A stretch of 64,000 bases of DNA, taken from NCBI RefSeq assembly GCF_036967215.1, contig NZ_CP146016.1, forward strand, positions 1,613,337 to 1,677,336, written 5' to 3'. Below are positions 18,011 to 28,032 of the stretch, piece by piece. The notes beneath the pieces are model-generated. The model ran no database searches, had not been told where the DNA came from, and saw only the letters and a program-made list of their open reading frames with translations. This DNA is from Sulfolobus tengchongensis (lineage in GTDB: Archaea; Thermoproteota; Thermoprotei_A; Sulfolobales; Sulfolobaceae). A program made the position numbers and the translations under genes. Position 1 is the first letter of the stretch; the number at the start of each line of letters is the position of its first letter.

Positions 18011-19993
18011 TTAACTTATCACTATTCTTACATCAGTTGCAAATGCGCCATATTCGTTTACAAATACTGGATTTATGTCCATTTCTTTAATATTAAGATC
18101 AACTATCATTCTTGAAATGCTCACAATTGTTCTAATGAGCGAGTTTTCATCATAACCTCTTTTCCTAGCTGTTAGCATATCATGTATTTTACTCTCTACT
18201 AACAATTCTTGTGCTTCATCCTCATAAACTGGTGAAAGCGCATATGCAACGTTTCTGAGTACTTCAACGTATATTCCCCCACTTCCTACTAGTACTACAT
18301 GGCCGAATACCGGGTCTTTCAATCCTCCAACATATACTTCTAGCCCACTTAACTGTTGTTGGATCATTACTCTCTTAGTTATTTTAGATAATTGGGCATA
18401 AACTTTCTTAACATCCTCTTTCTCAACATTTACCACAACCCCCTTCAGCTCAGTCTTATGCAACGGTTCATCTGGAGATATCTTCATTACTACTGGGTAG
18501 CCTATGTTATCAGCAATTTGTTGTGCTTCATCCTCACTTAAAGCTGTCCCCCATTTAGGCGTTTTAATACCATATATTTCCATTAATTTCATAGCCTCGT
18601 AATCTTTAAGACTCTTTTTCTCTTTTATTAATTCCATTGCGGACTCTATTGGTTGAACAGTTCTTATTTTCTTTCTTGGTAATGGCCTTGAGGTGTAGTA
18701 TCTAATAGCCCTTACTGCATCTTCAGGAAAAGTATACGCTGGAATACCGGTTGATTCTAAGATTTTCAATGCCATATCTTCATCCAGTCCCATAGTAATT
18801 CCAATCACGCCTTTCCCCTTAAAATTAGAAATGGTTCTTGCAATATCTGTACAGCTAACCATTGGTAACGCTTGGACAATTACCAATTTCGTACAATTCA
18901 AACTATTTACAATCTTCAGTGCATTATAGTATCTTTCTCTATTGGCATCACCAGTTAGATCTAACGGATTTTTAGGAATGGAGGTTGGTGGCAAGATCTT
19001 CCCCAGTTCCCTTTTCATCCATTCTGGTATTTCAATCATCTTTAGTCCATTTCTTTCTATTTCATCCGAAACTAGGACACCGTGGCCACCAGAATTAGTG
19101 ATTACCAATATCTCATTACTTATGGGCTCAGAGTACATTAATATTTTTGCGAGATTTAACATATCATGAAGATTATCTATTAGAATACCTCCCACCGTTT
19201 TCACAGCAGCTTTAAATACTTCAAAGGAGCCAGCTAAGCTACCAGTATGGGTTTTCGCAGCAGAGGCACCTTGACTAGTAGTTCCACCCTTTAGGAATAC
19301 TACTGGCTTCCTTCTTACTGCATCTGGCAAAGTCTCTAGAAACGAAGTGCCATCTGAAACACCTTCTAAATAAACGAAAATTGCCCTAGTTTCCGCGTCC
19401 CTAGATAAGTAATCAATTACTTCATACTCTTTTACATCCGCCTGATTACCCAAACTTATCATATAACTTATTCCTACTCTGAACTTCTGAGCCCAATTTA
19501 ACATGTAAACTCCTAATCCACCACTTTGGACTACTAGGCCGATATTACCTCTCTTTACGTCAGTATAGGTGAATGTTGCGTTAAATTCTGGAGTGATTAT
19601 GCCGAAAGTATTAGGTCCAAGGACTCTTATCCCTCCTTTTCTAGCTATGTTTATTACTTCATATTCCAATTTCTCTTCTCCTACTTCTCGGAATCCCGCT
19701 GTGATTATTATTGAGGCTTTTACACCCTTCTCAACGAACTCTTCCATTACTTGAGGTACCACTTCCCTAGGTACTGTAATAATACCTAAATCTATATTAT
19801 CTGGAATATCTTTAACGCTTTTATAAGCTTTTACTCCTTCAACGTCTTCAGCTTTTGGATTGATTGGATATAGTTTACCATTAAAAGTAGAGAGTAAATT
19901 TCTAAATACCACATTTCCGACCTTTTCCTTATATCTTGATGCTCCTACTACCGCGATACTTTTAGGCTTAAATAAGAATTCCAAATTATCCAT
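18011..19993 (-). CDS. ADP-forming acyl-CoA synthetase (acetate-CoA ligase type, fused alpha-beta)
   Basis: A 660-residue NDP-forming synthetase. An N-terminal CoA-binding domain (KSIAVVGASRYKEKVGN, residues 11-27) is followed by a succinyl-CoA-ligase-like domain. H249 in KTHTGSLAGS is the histidine that carries the phosphate. A C-terminal ATP-grasp domain covers about residues 450-660 (GYPVVMKISPDEPLHKTELKGV). The reaction is acyl-CoA + ADP + Pi to acid + CoA + ATP, or the reverse. In related thermoacidophiles such enzymes act on acetate, propionate or 4-hydroxybutyrate; the acid used here cannot be told from sequence. Confidence 0.88.
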   Translation of the reverse strand: MDNLEFLFKPKSIAVVGASRYKEKVGNVVFRNLLSTFNGKLYPINPKAEDVEGVKAYKSVKDIPDNIDLGIITVPREVVPQVMEEFVEKGVKASIIITAGFREVGEEKLEYEVINIARKGGIRVLGPNTFGIITPEFNATFTYTDVKRGNIGLVVQSGGLGVYMLNWAQKFRVGISYMISLGNQADVKEYEVIDYLSRDAETRAIFVYLEGVSDGTSFLETLPDAVRRKPVVFLKGGTTSQGASAAKTHTGSLAGSFEVFKAAVKTVGGILIDNLHDMLNLAKILMYSEPISNEILVITNSGGHGVLVSDEIERNGLKMIEIPEWMKRELGKILPPTSIPKNPLDLTGDANRERYYNALKIVNSLNCTKLVIVQALPMVSCTDIARTISNFKGKGVIGITMGLDEDMALKILESTGIPAYTFPEDAVRAIRYYTSRPLPRKKIRTVQPIESAMELIKEKKSLKDYEAMKLMEIYGIKTPKWGTALSEDEAQQIADNIGYPVVMKISPDEPLHKTELKGVVVNVEKEDVKKVYAQLSKITKRVMIQQQLSGLEVYVGGLKDPVFGHVVLVGSGGIYVEVLRNVAYALSPVYEDEAQELLVESKIHDMLTARKRGYDENSLIRTIVSISRMIVDLNIKEMDINPVFVNEYGAFATDVRIVIS

Positions 19994-20387
19994 ATACCTT
20001 ATTCACTTATTGCGCTAAATATATTTTTAGCCTTTAAGGAAAAGTGATATGACGTTTCATAAATCTTATTTTGATATAAATGAAGCCGTAGTAAATTTAT
20101 CCAAGACTCTTCTGCCAGCTCAGTATATACTCTTTTTTTAAAATCTTCTCATCATAGTTTTATCTTATACTCGATTTGTTGAGGTTCTCAGAAAGCTTCA
20201 ATTCTATTCAAAATGAAAGTAGCTCTTGGATAATTCACAGATACCTCAAAACTAGCTACTATATTCTTTAATTAAGCTTACTATCACAAGCAGATAGTAT
20301 ATAGATAGAACAAAAGCCAGAAAACAGAATAAAATAAAAAATTTAAATATTATAATAATAGTTTAAAAAACAAATTAATAAAAAATT
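19994..20387. other. gene-free gap
   Basis: 394 AT-rich bases between the synthetase start and the 3' end of the DUF981-like gene. It contains several oligo-A/T runs near 20330-20390 that could end transcripts. No gene or clear repeat is seen. Confidence 0.4.
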
Positions 20388-21014
20388 TTATGGAGGACTT
20401 GCTAGATGTGCTGGAACAGTTTCTACGGCAATGAATGCTCCTATTATACCTGCAATTATGACAAATATCCAGAATAATATGAAAAATGCTAGCATCCAGC
20501 CTTTTAAGGGTGGATCTTTAACACTCTGTGCTCTAAGTGTATCTAATGCAAGTGTTACTGGATAACCTAGAATACCTGCTATTCCATAAGTAACGTATAA
20601 TGCTAGTAGAGCTAATGGTTCTTTAGTTAATCCTAAATGATATCCAGTGACGCCGTAATATATTGTAATTAGTCCTACAAATAAGGCGAAAATGCCAGTT
20701 GTTTGTAATCTTTTGCCCATGTAGACAGCGATGGAATAGGATAATATGATTACTCCTAGTAATAGGTATACATCATAAAACAGTATATTATAGCTCCCTG
20801 GTAAAGTCCAAGTAAATTCTCCCCACAAGCTAATTATTAAAATTACAATTCCTAAAATAGCAGCTGGAATAATGGAGTCATCGAGACTTCTTTTAATTGC
20901 TTCATACCCACTTTTTCTAAATCCTATAAAGGCCTGAACAGTGGTGTAAGCGATTAATACTGATACTAAAGGTAGTATAAACAACATTAAAGCTAAATCA
21001 TCTATGAAAGCCAT
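20388..21014 (-). CDS. DUF981-like multi-pass membrane protein
   Basis: A 208-residue protein with about six or seven membrane helices and little soluble sequence. The pattern, with an YGVTGYHLGLTKEPLALLALYVTYGIAGILGYP core, recalls the archaeal DUF981 family, whose function is unknown. The gene stands alone. An ATG at 21014 is followed at once by a hydrophobic helix, so it has no cleaved signal peptide. Confidence 0.65.
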   Translation of the reverse strand: MAFIDDLALMLFILPLVSVLIAYTTVQAFIGFRKSGYEAIKRSLDDSIIPAAILGIVILIISLWGEFTWTLPGSYNILFYDVYLLLGVIILSYSIAVYMGKRLQTTGIFALFVGLITIYYGVTGYHLGLTKEPLALLALYVTYGIAGILGYPVTLALDTLRAQSVKDPPLKGWMLAFFILFWIFVIIAGIIGAFIAVETVPAHLASPP

Positions 21015-21230
21015 TTTATCACCAATATTAATTTATGTTCTTACTAATTTAAATTATGTATGTTAAAATGAACTGGTTAATTAAAAATTGTGTGCATTCA
21101 TGTTCAAAACCACATTAGATTATATAAATTAATATTAGTGTTCTCGATAGGTGATTGGTTTTCATTGCTATAAGTGGATTCTCCACTGTTTTTAATTAAC
21201 TTTAAAAGGAAGAAATGAACTTTCTTTCAT

Positions 21231-22562
21231 ATGGTTAGTCTATCCAAAAGGTTAGAACCCAAGGAAAGCTCCATTTCACCAATCTTAATTTACGCACAAT
21301 CTCTGAGTTCAATAGCACCGTTAGGTTCAGCCTCAGCATATTTAACTTATGCGCTAACCTCTTCCTTATCCTCAACTTTAATAGCAGGAATTTTAGGAGC
21401 TCTAATTTACTTCTTATGGGTCTTAATAGGGTATCGATATTCCAAAGTAATAGCCTCAACTGGAGGTACATATGAGTTCGCAAGAGCCGGAGGAGGAGAG
21501 TTAATAGGAAGAATTGCAGGCTGGCTTTATTGGATCAGTTATATGATTTATTTGCCTTCAGCAATCACTTATCTCTCTAGTGTAGTTTTACCTTCAGAAC
21601 TTAATTTGAGTCCTATGGTAGTTGCCTCGATAGAGATTTTAATTCCAATATTACTTACATTACTCTTATTAACTGGAATAAAACCACCACTATTTTATGG
21701 TCTAGCAACTTCTACCATAGAGATTATTTTAATTCTAGTTCTCGGTATTAAGGTGTTAAGCGTAACTGGTCTTTCACTAGAACCTCTGAGTATAAACGTT
21801 TCTCTATCAAATTTCTTTACGGGCGCTCTAGCCGTAGGCTTCACTTTAGCTGGAGGTGGAGCATCATTTTTCTTAGGATATGAAGCAGTGGGTAAAGGAA
21901 AAACAGTTGGAAAAGCTTATCTTACTGCATACTGGGTAGCATCAGCTGCAGTATTATTTGCGGCCTACTTTGAAATAGCTGCAGCAGGTTACTCTAATAG
22001 TGGCGTTGCCAATCTATTGAATCAAACATATTACCCTGGTTTTTTCATAGCACAAAGGTTCATGGGAGGTCTATTCTCATTTTTGTTTTTCATCTTTACT
22101 GCAAATAGTTTAATTGGTTCGGTAGTTGCGGCATATGTAGCGCTTTCCAGACTTTCATATTCATTATTGAGAAAAGATATGCTAAAGTCAATATTTGTTG
22201 TGGCTATACCATTTATTGTCATCAATGTAATAGCCTCATTTACGGGGCAATATTTAACGATATATCTAATTACAACTGAAATATCACTTATAACCCTTTA
22301 TGCTTCACATGCTCTTGTATCTTTAGTATTTCCCTCTTTTACACGTAAGTTGTCAAAGTTTAAATTTTATGATCTACTCCTTGCATTAGCATCTGCCATA
22401 CTAATGGGCTATGGTATATATAACTACATAATACCTTATGCCTTTCCTACTTCGCTAATTGGTTCACTTTCACTTGTATGTGGACTAGCAATAGGCATAC
22501 TAGATTGGATAATACAAAAAAGAAGAGGAAATAAGATAGACAGATTAGGAATAAAAAAGTGA
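21231..22562 (+). CDS. APC superfamily amino acid permease
   Basis: A 443-residue transporter with about twelve membrane helices. The first helix region has the glycine/alanine-rich unwound segment of APC carriers (SSIAPLGSASAYLTYALTSS). Later motifs AGGGASFFLGYEAVGKGKTVGKAYLTAYW fit the helix 6 region and following loop. It would import an amino acid or amine by proton or cation symport at the cytoplasmic membrane. Substrate not determinable. A T-rich TATA-like element (TTTTTAATTAACTTTAAAA) precedes the start. Confidence 0.85.
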   Translation: MVSLSKRLEPKESSISPILIYAQSLSSIAPLGSASAYLTYALTSSLSSTLIAGILGALIYFLWVLIGYRYSKVIASTGGTYEFARAGGGELIGRIAGWLYWISYMIYLPSAITYLSSVVLPSELNLSPMVVASIEILIPILLTLLLLTGIKPPLFYGLATSTIEIILILVLGIKVLSVTGLSLEPLSINVSLSNFFTGALAVGFTLAGGGASFFLGYEAVGKGKTVGKAYLTAYWVASAAVLFAAYFEIAAAGYSNSGVANLLNQTYYPGFFIAQRFMGGLFSFLFFIFTANSLIGSVVAAYVALSRLSYSLLRKDMLKSIFVVAIPFIVINVIASFTGQYLTIYLITTEISLITLYASHALVSLVFPSFTRKLSKFKFYDLLLALASAILMGYGIYNYIIPYAFPTSLIGSLSLVCGLAIGILDWIIQKRRGNKIDRLGIKK

Positions 22563-22738
22563 CTGATTCATAATGCTCTGTAAAATTTTTCTAAATAGTG
22601 TTAATTATTTCATAACCCTAAATACTATAAGGATCTACAGCACTTTCTCAACTTATTAACTCATCAACTATCTAATACACATTTTAGTATGAAGGATTTC
22701 AAACCGATTATTGTTAGTATATAACGAGGTAATAGAAT

Positions 22739-23428
22739 TTACTTTGGATATCCCACAACGAAATAAAACAAGTTAAGTGCTTTCTCTTCATAAACCTTAA
22801 TGTCAAGATACTTACTGAAAATTTGCTTGTGGAAAGAATTGGTATTTAATCTCCTATAAATATAATAAATGTATTTGAAGTCCCTAGCTCTAGCTCCTGC
22901 AATTGCAGCTATATAAGGCATTATGTATTTTAAATAAATGCTTAGATATGTTCTCTTTATCCAACTATCTGGTTTTCCCATAGCTATAAAGCCAACTATT
23001 TTTTTCGAGACTCTGCTCATCTCCTTTATGACCTCTTCTATGTTATCCGAAGCATGTAAAGCAAAACTACTCATCACAATATCAAATACTTTCTCTCTAA
23101 ATGGAAGGGCATCGAATGAACATAATACTTTATCGTCTTCAACTATTGCCATTTTAAGCATGTTTTCCGCATAATCTGTGAGTATTATCTCGTAGGAATT
23201 CTTATAAAGCCTTTTAAACACGTAAGAGAGTTCACCCTTTCCTGCAGCTACGTCTAAAATAAGTTTTGGTCTCTCACAGAATTTTAAAATAGTTTTAACT
23301 AGATCGGCTCTCCATCTGACGTCTTGATTGAATGAGATAAACCTATTAGCTCTGTCATAAGCTTTAGGAATATCATTATAAACCTGCATTAATTCTTCGT
23401 TAGTTGCTTTTATAGTTTCAGTTGCCAT
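22739..23428 (-). CDS. class I SAM-dependent methyltransferase (UbiE/MenG-like)
   Basis: A 229-residue methyltransferase. It opens with the UbiE-like [24 protein letters not shown] region, then motif [15 protein letters not shown] near residue 58, and a post-[24 protein letters not shown] segment. UbiE/MenG enzymes C-methylate quinone rings; Sulfolobales make the sulfur-containing caldariellaquinone, so a quinone role is possible but inferred. The C-terminal third ([20 protein letters not shown]) is family-typical. Confidence 0.75.
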   Translation of the reverse strand: MATETIKATNEELMQVYNDIPKAYDRANRFISFNQDVRWRADLVKTILKFCERPKLILDVAAGKGELSYVFKRLYKNSYEIILTDYAENMLKMAIVEDDKVLCSFDALPFREKVFDIVMSSFALHASDNIEEVIKEMSRVSKKIVGFIAMGKPDSWIKRTYLSIYLKYIMPYIAAIAGARARDFKYIYYIYRRLNTNSFHKQIFSKYLDIKVYEEKALNLFYFVVGYPK

Positions 23429-23983
23429 ATTATATAACGTGTCATAGATAAGAGAATTTAAACTTTTAGCTAACTAAAGTATACTCAATGAGACTGCCGA
23501 ATATTTAACGCTAAAACTTAGCATAACTGGACTTAGGATAAGGTCAATGGAGACTCTGGGATATACTTCAACTAATTTAATTATTTTATAAAGCTGATTC
23601 ATTTTTTGTAATAAATTCTTCTAAAATGGTGTCTAATTTACAATGTCTTATGTAATTTTTAAAATCACCCTTGTATACTATTTAGAACGTAACTTTTCAT
23701 TTATGAAAATGAGTAGAAAATTGACGATAATAAGACGCCCTTTCAATTTTAGCTAGTAAGTTAATTTCGCATAGATATCATATATTCTATGCGAGATTTA
23801 ATATTTATTCAAAAATCAATAGTTGTTTTCAACTTACGACTACTTATATTTTAGATAGTTTACGCTTAAATCTTAGATGGTTTGCTTAAATCTATCAAGT
23901 AATTTATTATATTAACGTTTTTTCCCAATAAATCTCAGAAATTCATGGTAAAATTTAATAAATAGTTTTACTAATATTTAATT
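23429..23983. other. gene-free gap with a hairpin
   Basis: 555 bases without a gene. It holds the 9-bp hairpin at 23767-23794. A near-tandem repeat (TTAGATAGTTTACGCTTAAATC in two blocks, then TTAGATGGTTTGCTTAAATC) lies at about 23850-23893, upstream of the metallopeptidase gene. Confidence 0.45.
23767..23794. repeat. 9-bp perfect inverted repeat (hairpin)
   Basis: TCGCATAGA (23767-23775) and TCTATGCGA (23786-23794) pair perfectly around a 10-base loop. It is about 190 bases upstream of the metallopeptidase gene, too far for a core-promoter operator. It could be a distal site or a structured RNA element. Confidence 0.4.
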
Positions 23984-24547
23984 GTGGGAACGATGATTAA
24001 AGCTGATGTGATTAGTGATGCAAGAGAGAAACTACAGAAATTCTTAGGATTCAGCTTTCCATTACCCATTGTGATTGAAATAAGTACTCCATACCACGCT
24101 TATTACAAGAGTGGAATTATCTTTGTGGGTTACTTTGACGAGGAATATACGTATGAATTAGAAAGAACTATTATTCATGAAATGGTTCATTATGTGCAAG
24201 ACGCAATATGTAGACCCAAGTTCCCATATTTACATGTAATAATTGAGAGTATTCCATTAGCTTTTGGAATAGGAAATGGAAAACTATTAAGATACTTAAG
24301 GTTCGTTGAAGGATTCGCCACATGGGTGGATGAAGAAATAATGGGGTATAGGGGAGATGATTATTGGTTTAGTTCGCCAAAATATTACTTTAGAGTATAT
24401 TATGAAGGAGCACAAATTTTCAGAAAAATAGCTCGTGAACTAGGAAAGGATAAAGCTATAGAGTATGGGTTAATGAACAAAGAATTCTGTAAGAAGCCCG
24501 AAAACTACGAATCGATAAGGAAGAGAGTTATTGTAGCCACGAGTTAA
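23984..24547 (+). CDS. predicted HExxH zinc metallopeptidase
   Basis: A 187-residue protein with the gluzincin-like motif HEMVHYVQD (H65, E66, H69) and a downstream RFVEGFATWVDEE segment in which E109 is a likely third zinc ligand. Length and motif spacing resemble small archaeal minigluzincins. The start is GTG 23984 or ATG 23993, both close downstream of an AT-rich TATA-like stretch. It ends 28 bases before an FtsX-like permease gene, but a palindromic promoter lies between them. The substrate is unknown. Confidence 0.65.
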   Translation: MGTMIKADVISDAREKLQKFLGFSFPLPIVIEISTPYHAYYKSGIIFVGYFDEEYTYELERTIIHEMVHYVQDAICRPKFPYLHVIIESIPLAFGIGNGKLLRYLRFVEGFATWVDEEIMGYRGDDYWFSSPKYYFRVYYEGAQIFRKIARELGKDKAIEYGLMNKEFCKKPENYESIRKRVIVATS

Positions 24548-24550
24548 TAG

Positions 24551-24574
24551 CTTTTTAAGCAATGTCTTAAAAAG
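24551..24574. promoter_or_regulatory. 9-bp inverted repeat at the promoter/start of the FtsX-like permease gene
   Basis: CTTTTTAAG (24551-24559) and CTTAAAAAG (24566-24574) are perfect inverted repeats with a 6-base spacer. They end one base before the ATG at 24576. The left arm (TTTTTAAG) sits at about -25, the TATA position of a leaderless promoter. A bound repressor would cover the whole core promoter; alternatively, a transcript reading through from the peptidase gene would fold there and hide the start codon. Confidence 0.5.
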
Positions 24575-24575
24575 A

Positions 24576-25769
24576 ATGAGTATGAATACTTTAGACTTAT
24601 TTTGGCTCGCATATAGAGGTCTAACTGCAAGAAAAACGTTAGCCTTGATATCGATTATCGCAATTATGATTGGTATAACCAGCGTCTCCTTTCTGGAGGC
24701 ATTTAGTCAAGGTATAGAATACTCAGTAATATCAACGCTTTTTCAGCTCAATCCCACTAATATTTACGTTTTTAATGAATTAGGTTTTGTTTCTCCTACT
24801 GACGTAGCCTTTATGAGTTCATTGCCTAATATTTACGCAGTATATCCAGTAATTGAGGCACATGGTATAGTTCAAATAGGAGGAAGAGTAATTAACGTTC
24901 TAATAGTCGGTGTGGATAATATTTCATCCCTATTAGGTAAAGTTAGCTTAGAAAATGGTACAGTATATCCCCCAATAACAGCTCCATATGCGGTGATAGG
25001 TCATGATATAGCACATCCTATTCCGAATATAACTATTCAGCCTGGTTCCACCATAATTTTAAAACTCTCTAACGGGAATACAGTACCTCTGACAGTATAT
25101 GGAATATTACAACCTACGGAATCAGTAGTAATAGGTGATACTTCAGACGTAGTATTCCTTCCATTAAGTGAGGCAAAAGCGTTAATAAACCCTCCAGGCT
25201 ATTTTCTCGTGGTTCTACAAGCAGATAATATAAACGATGTTAACACTATAACCACTCTATTAAACTACATTTACGGAAACTCCTTAACTGTTACCACAAT
25301 ACAGCAAGCTATATCCTCTGTTCAAGTCATAATAACTAGCTTAACGTTTCTGATAATATTAATAGGTTCCATATCACTTATAGTAGGTGCTGTAGGAATA
25401 ATGGGAATTACGTTAGCTAGAGTCTATCAAAGAACTAGAGAAATAGGTATTATGAAAACGCTTGGCTTAACTACCAGAGACGTTTTACTTGTCTTTCTGT
25501 TAGAAGCGGTTATTGTTGGGTTAATTGGAGGAATAGTTGGGCTATCATTAACGTTAATCGGGACGTATTTATTAGATGTTAATGGGATAGCGTTCAGTGC
25601 AGGCTCCAGTAATGGCTCTAATTTAATTATAGTTATAAGGCCTATACTTTCAGTAGGTGATGTCGCACTCGCTATGGGCATTGCGCTAATAACCAGCATT
25701 GTTGCTGGAATATATCCAGCATTAAAAGCATCTAAACTAACTGTAATAGAAGCTATTAGGAGAGATTAA
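24576..25769 (+). CDS. FtsX/MacB-family ABC transporter permease
   Basis: A 397-residue permease: one N-terminal membrane helix (residues about 20-45), a large extracytoplasmic MacB-type domain (to about 235), and three C-terminal helices with the family segment ITLARVYQRTREIGIMKTLGLTTRDVLLVFLLEA. It probably works with an ABC ATPase in lipoprotein, peptide or drug export or in envelope control. No ATPase gene is adjacent, so the partner is encoded elsewhere. It lies just downstream of a metallopeptidase gene. Confidence 0.83.
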   Translation: MSMNTLDLFWLAYRGLTARKTLALISIIAIMIGITSVSFLEAFSQGIEYSVISTLFQLNPTNIYVFNELGFVSPTDVAFMSSLPNIYAVYPVIEAHGIVQIGGRVINVLIVGVDNISSLLGKVSLENGTVYPPITAPYAVIGHDIAHPIPNITIQPGSTIILKLSNGNTVPLTVYGILQPTESVVIGDTSDVVFLPLSEAKALINPPGYFLVVLQADNINDVNTITTLLNYIYGNSLTVTTIQQAISSVQVIITSLTFLIILIGSISLIVGAVGIMGITLARVYQRTREIGIMKTLGLTTRDVLLVFLLEAVIVGLIGGIVGLSLTLIGTYLLDVNGIAFSAGSSNGSNLIIVIRPILSVGDVALAMGIALITSIVAGIYPALKASKLTVIEAIRRD

Positions 25770-25892
25770 TTGTAAAGACAAAAATGGGATAAGTCTATAA
25801 TATTACCTACTCAGTTTTCTTGTAATTATTATTATAGTTTTATAACCTCTTGGGATTAAGCATTGGATCAGTGAGTTCTTTTTTGCAAAAAT

Positions 25893-25935
25893 GAGGGCGA
25901 AAAGCTTCACCTCTTCGAGATAAGGGTAAAAGTCG
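25893..25935 (+). repeat. TnpB right-end / omega-RNA-like relic C
   Basis: The sequence GAGGGCGAAAAGCTTCACCT, then CTTCGAGATAAGGGTAAAAGTCG, follows the same order of blocks as relics A and B (GGGC-GAAAGCTTC-hairpin-GGG-AAGTC) but is more decayed. There is no intact tnpB nearby. Confidence 0.35.
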
Positions 25936-26181
25936 TTAACACGATAACTCCATTTTGAAAAATAAAAGTCTTCTTAAGGGAAAATTCCACATAACTCAAA
26001 TTCCCAAGGAAGTAGAGGTAGATGACCGCTAAGGAATAGGGGTAATGAGTTGAAGATTTAGCCTTTGATATATCGCTAGACGAATGAAGCGTGATGTAAT
26101 AAGCTAATAGCTATAAAGTAGGGAAGATGAAGATGTAAAACATAAACTTATGAATCACTATAAGGTAACTCTTATTCTTTT

Positions 26182-26206
26182 GTGGGAAGAAGGTTAACTT
26201 CCCCCA
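26182..26206 (-). terminator. hairpin after the amidohydrolase gene
   Basis: On the minus strand GTGGGGGAAG pairs with CTTCTTCCCAC around a short loop, about 20 bases after the stop codon. Sulfolobus terminators are mostly oligo-T runs, so this may instead protect the mRNA end. Confidence 0.35.
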
Positions 26207-26225
26207 CTTATATTCTTATTTTATT

Positions 26226-27416
26226 TTACGGTTGATATAATCCATACCCTCTATAGACCTTTCCTTCCTTTATTACGTAAAGGATATTTGTTGGTTTTAG
26301 ATTTTCAATGTCCTTAGTTGGATCTTCTTTAACAACAATTAAGTCAGCCTTATATCCTTCTTTAATATAACCAGATTTTACGCCTAAACATTCAGAGGCT
26401 ATGGATGTAGAGGCTTTTAGTACTTGCAAACTACTCATATATTTCGATAGTAATACAGCTTCCCTATAGTTTTGTCCGTGTGGTCTTTTTCTAGATCCAA
26501 CGTAATCAGTCCCAGTAGCGATTTTTAGTCCATAAGAAGTTGCTATTTTCATATCCTCAGTGAAATGTCTTTTAACTAACTCTTCTCTATATACCTTAGC
26601 TTCTGGTTCAGATACTTCAAATGGTATTTCATAAGTTGCAAGTGTTGGAATGTAACAGATCCCCTTCTCCTTAATCATATTTGCTGTCTCCTCATCTAAT
26701 CCCAATCCGTGTTCTATAGTATCAACTCCAGCTAAAATGGAATTCATTATCGCATCTTTGCCATATGCGTGAGATGCTACCTTTAGTCCTGCTCTATGAG
26801 ACTCTTCAACTATAGCCTTTAGTTCGTCTAGCGCAAATCCCGGCATTATTTTACCACCTTGGGAAAACGCTCCAGAGGAATACACTTTAATTACTCTAGC
26901 TCCCTGTCTTATGGCCATTCTGACTGCTTTTCTGCACTCGTATGGAGAATCACAATAAAATGAGTAGGAAAGCCTTTGAGCAATGTCAATTGGAAGATCC
27001 TTAGGATCATCGTTACCCCCAGTAATCGCTAAAGAATACCCTGACGCAATTACAGTAGGGCCAATTATTTCTTTCCTTCTCTGAAGTTTATCTAGCCTTA
27101 CAGCTACCTTACTTCCCAGATCCCTGACTAAAGTAAAACCTGATCGCAGTAATACTTCCATATCTCTTGTGCTTCTTATTGCGACGTCTATATCATTTAC
27201 TATATTCCATGAAAGAACGTTATCTTCTTCTACTCCAAAGAAGTGCAAGTGAGCGTCAACCAAACCGGGCATTATGAAGTTACCTTGAATCACCTCAACT
27301 CCTTTTGGGATTTCAACTCCTTCAATAACTTTAGAAATTCGATCTTCTTCTATGATTACAGTACCCTTATCTATTATTTTTTCTCCATCAAATATCTTTC
27401 CTACTAAAGCTAACAT
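26226..27416 (-). CDS. amidohydrolase (Xaa-Pro dipeptidase/imidazolonepropionase-like)
   Basis: A 396-residue metal-dependent hydrolase. Visible ligands: the HLH pair in DAHLHFFG, the lysine in RVIKVYSSGAF that would be carboxylated, histidines in VASHAYG and DTIEHGLG, and the aspartate in ATGTDYVG. This is the usual HxH-K-H-H-D order of the superfamily. Close archaeal relatives cleave proline dipeptides or organophosphates or act on cyclic amides; the substrate here is unknown. It stands alone and ends with a hairpin. Confidence 0.82.
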   Translation of the reverse strand: MLALVGKIFDGEKIIDKGTVIIEEDRISKVIEGVEIPKGVEVIQGNFIMPGLVDAHLHFFGVEEDNVLSWNIVNDIDVAIRSTRDMEVLLRSGFTLVRDLGSKVAVRLDKLQRRKEIIGPTVIASGYSLAITGGNDDPKDLPIDIAQRLSYSFYCDSPYECRKAVRMAIRQGARVIKVYSSGAFSQGGKIMPGFALDELKAIVEESHRAGLKVASHAYGKDAIMNSILAGVDTIEHGLGLDEETANMIKEKGICYIPTLATYEIPFEVSEPEAKVYREELVKRHFTEDMKIATSYGLKIATGTDYVGSRKRPHGQNYREAVLLSKYMSSLQVLKASTSIASECLGVKSGYIKEGYKADLIVVKEDPTKDIENLKPTNILYVIKEGKVYRGYGLYQP

Positions 27417-28032
27417 ATTTTCTTTACCGCCTATTTAATTTTAAAACTTATTGTAGACTCCTTGGTATTTCTCAAATAGTGTTAAGTTTTTCCGTTAACT
27501 TATTACTATGTACAAGTTAGAATTATAAGATTCAAATAAAGAAAATGAGAACATATAGAGATATCCCAGAAAGGATTGTATCTTAAATCTACAAACTAAA
27601 AACTTTAATTTTTCCGTAACACGACATAGACAGATTATAATACCTTGCAAATACCACCACATAAACCTCCTTGTAATGTTAGTTTTTAATTTTCTTTAGA
27701 GTAGAGATTTTCTAAATAACTAATTTTCTTTAGATGTGAGAAGGGGAATTTCCATATTAGTCTGTTATTGTAATACTGCACGTTCGTCTCTCTATTTAGA
27801 TTAACTAAAAATAATAAGTAGCATCATGCAATTTTGTTTTTGCTATAACTACTTGATCTATAACAATATCATAAGATATTCTATAGAAAATGTTAAATTT
27901 ATAAGGCAATAGAATAGATTGGACAATAAAAATTAACTTTAAACTATGATAACTTCTATAAATATTGTATATAATTTTTGAACGAAATGCTTATTATTTA
28001 GTTTTTTGATTAGAGTGCGCGTGGTGTAGTAT
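27417..28032. other. gene-free gap
   Basis: 616 AT-rich bases between divergent genes (amidohydrolase and oligopeptide-binding protein). I see no ORF, tRNA or strong inverted repeat. CAAATACCACCACATAAACC at about 27648 resembles CAAATACCCCACAAAAC at 32350, perhaps the end of a decayed mobile element. Confidence 0.35.

Larger units (their letters stand above)
25770..26225. other. gap with TnpB-type relic C and degenerate coding relic
   Basis: 456 bases. Positions 25893-25935 are another member of the hairpin relic set. At 25975-26130 (plus) a broken frame reads KFHITQIPKEVEVDDR and then meets several stops, so it looks like decayed coding DNA of unknown origin. A hairpin at 26182-26206 lies beside the amidohydrolase stop. 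Confidence 0.4.
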
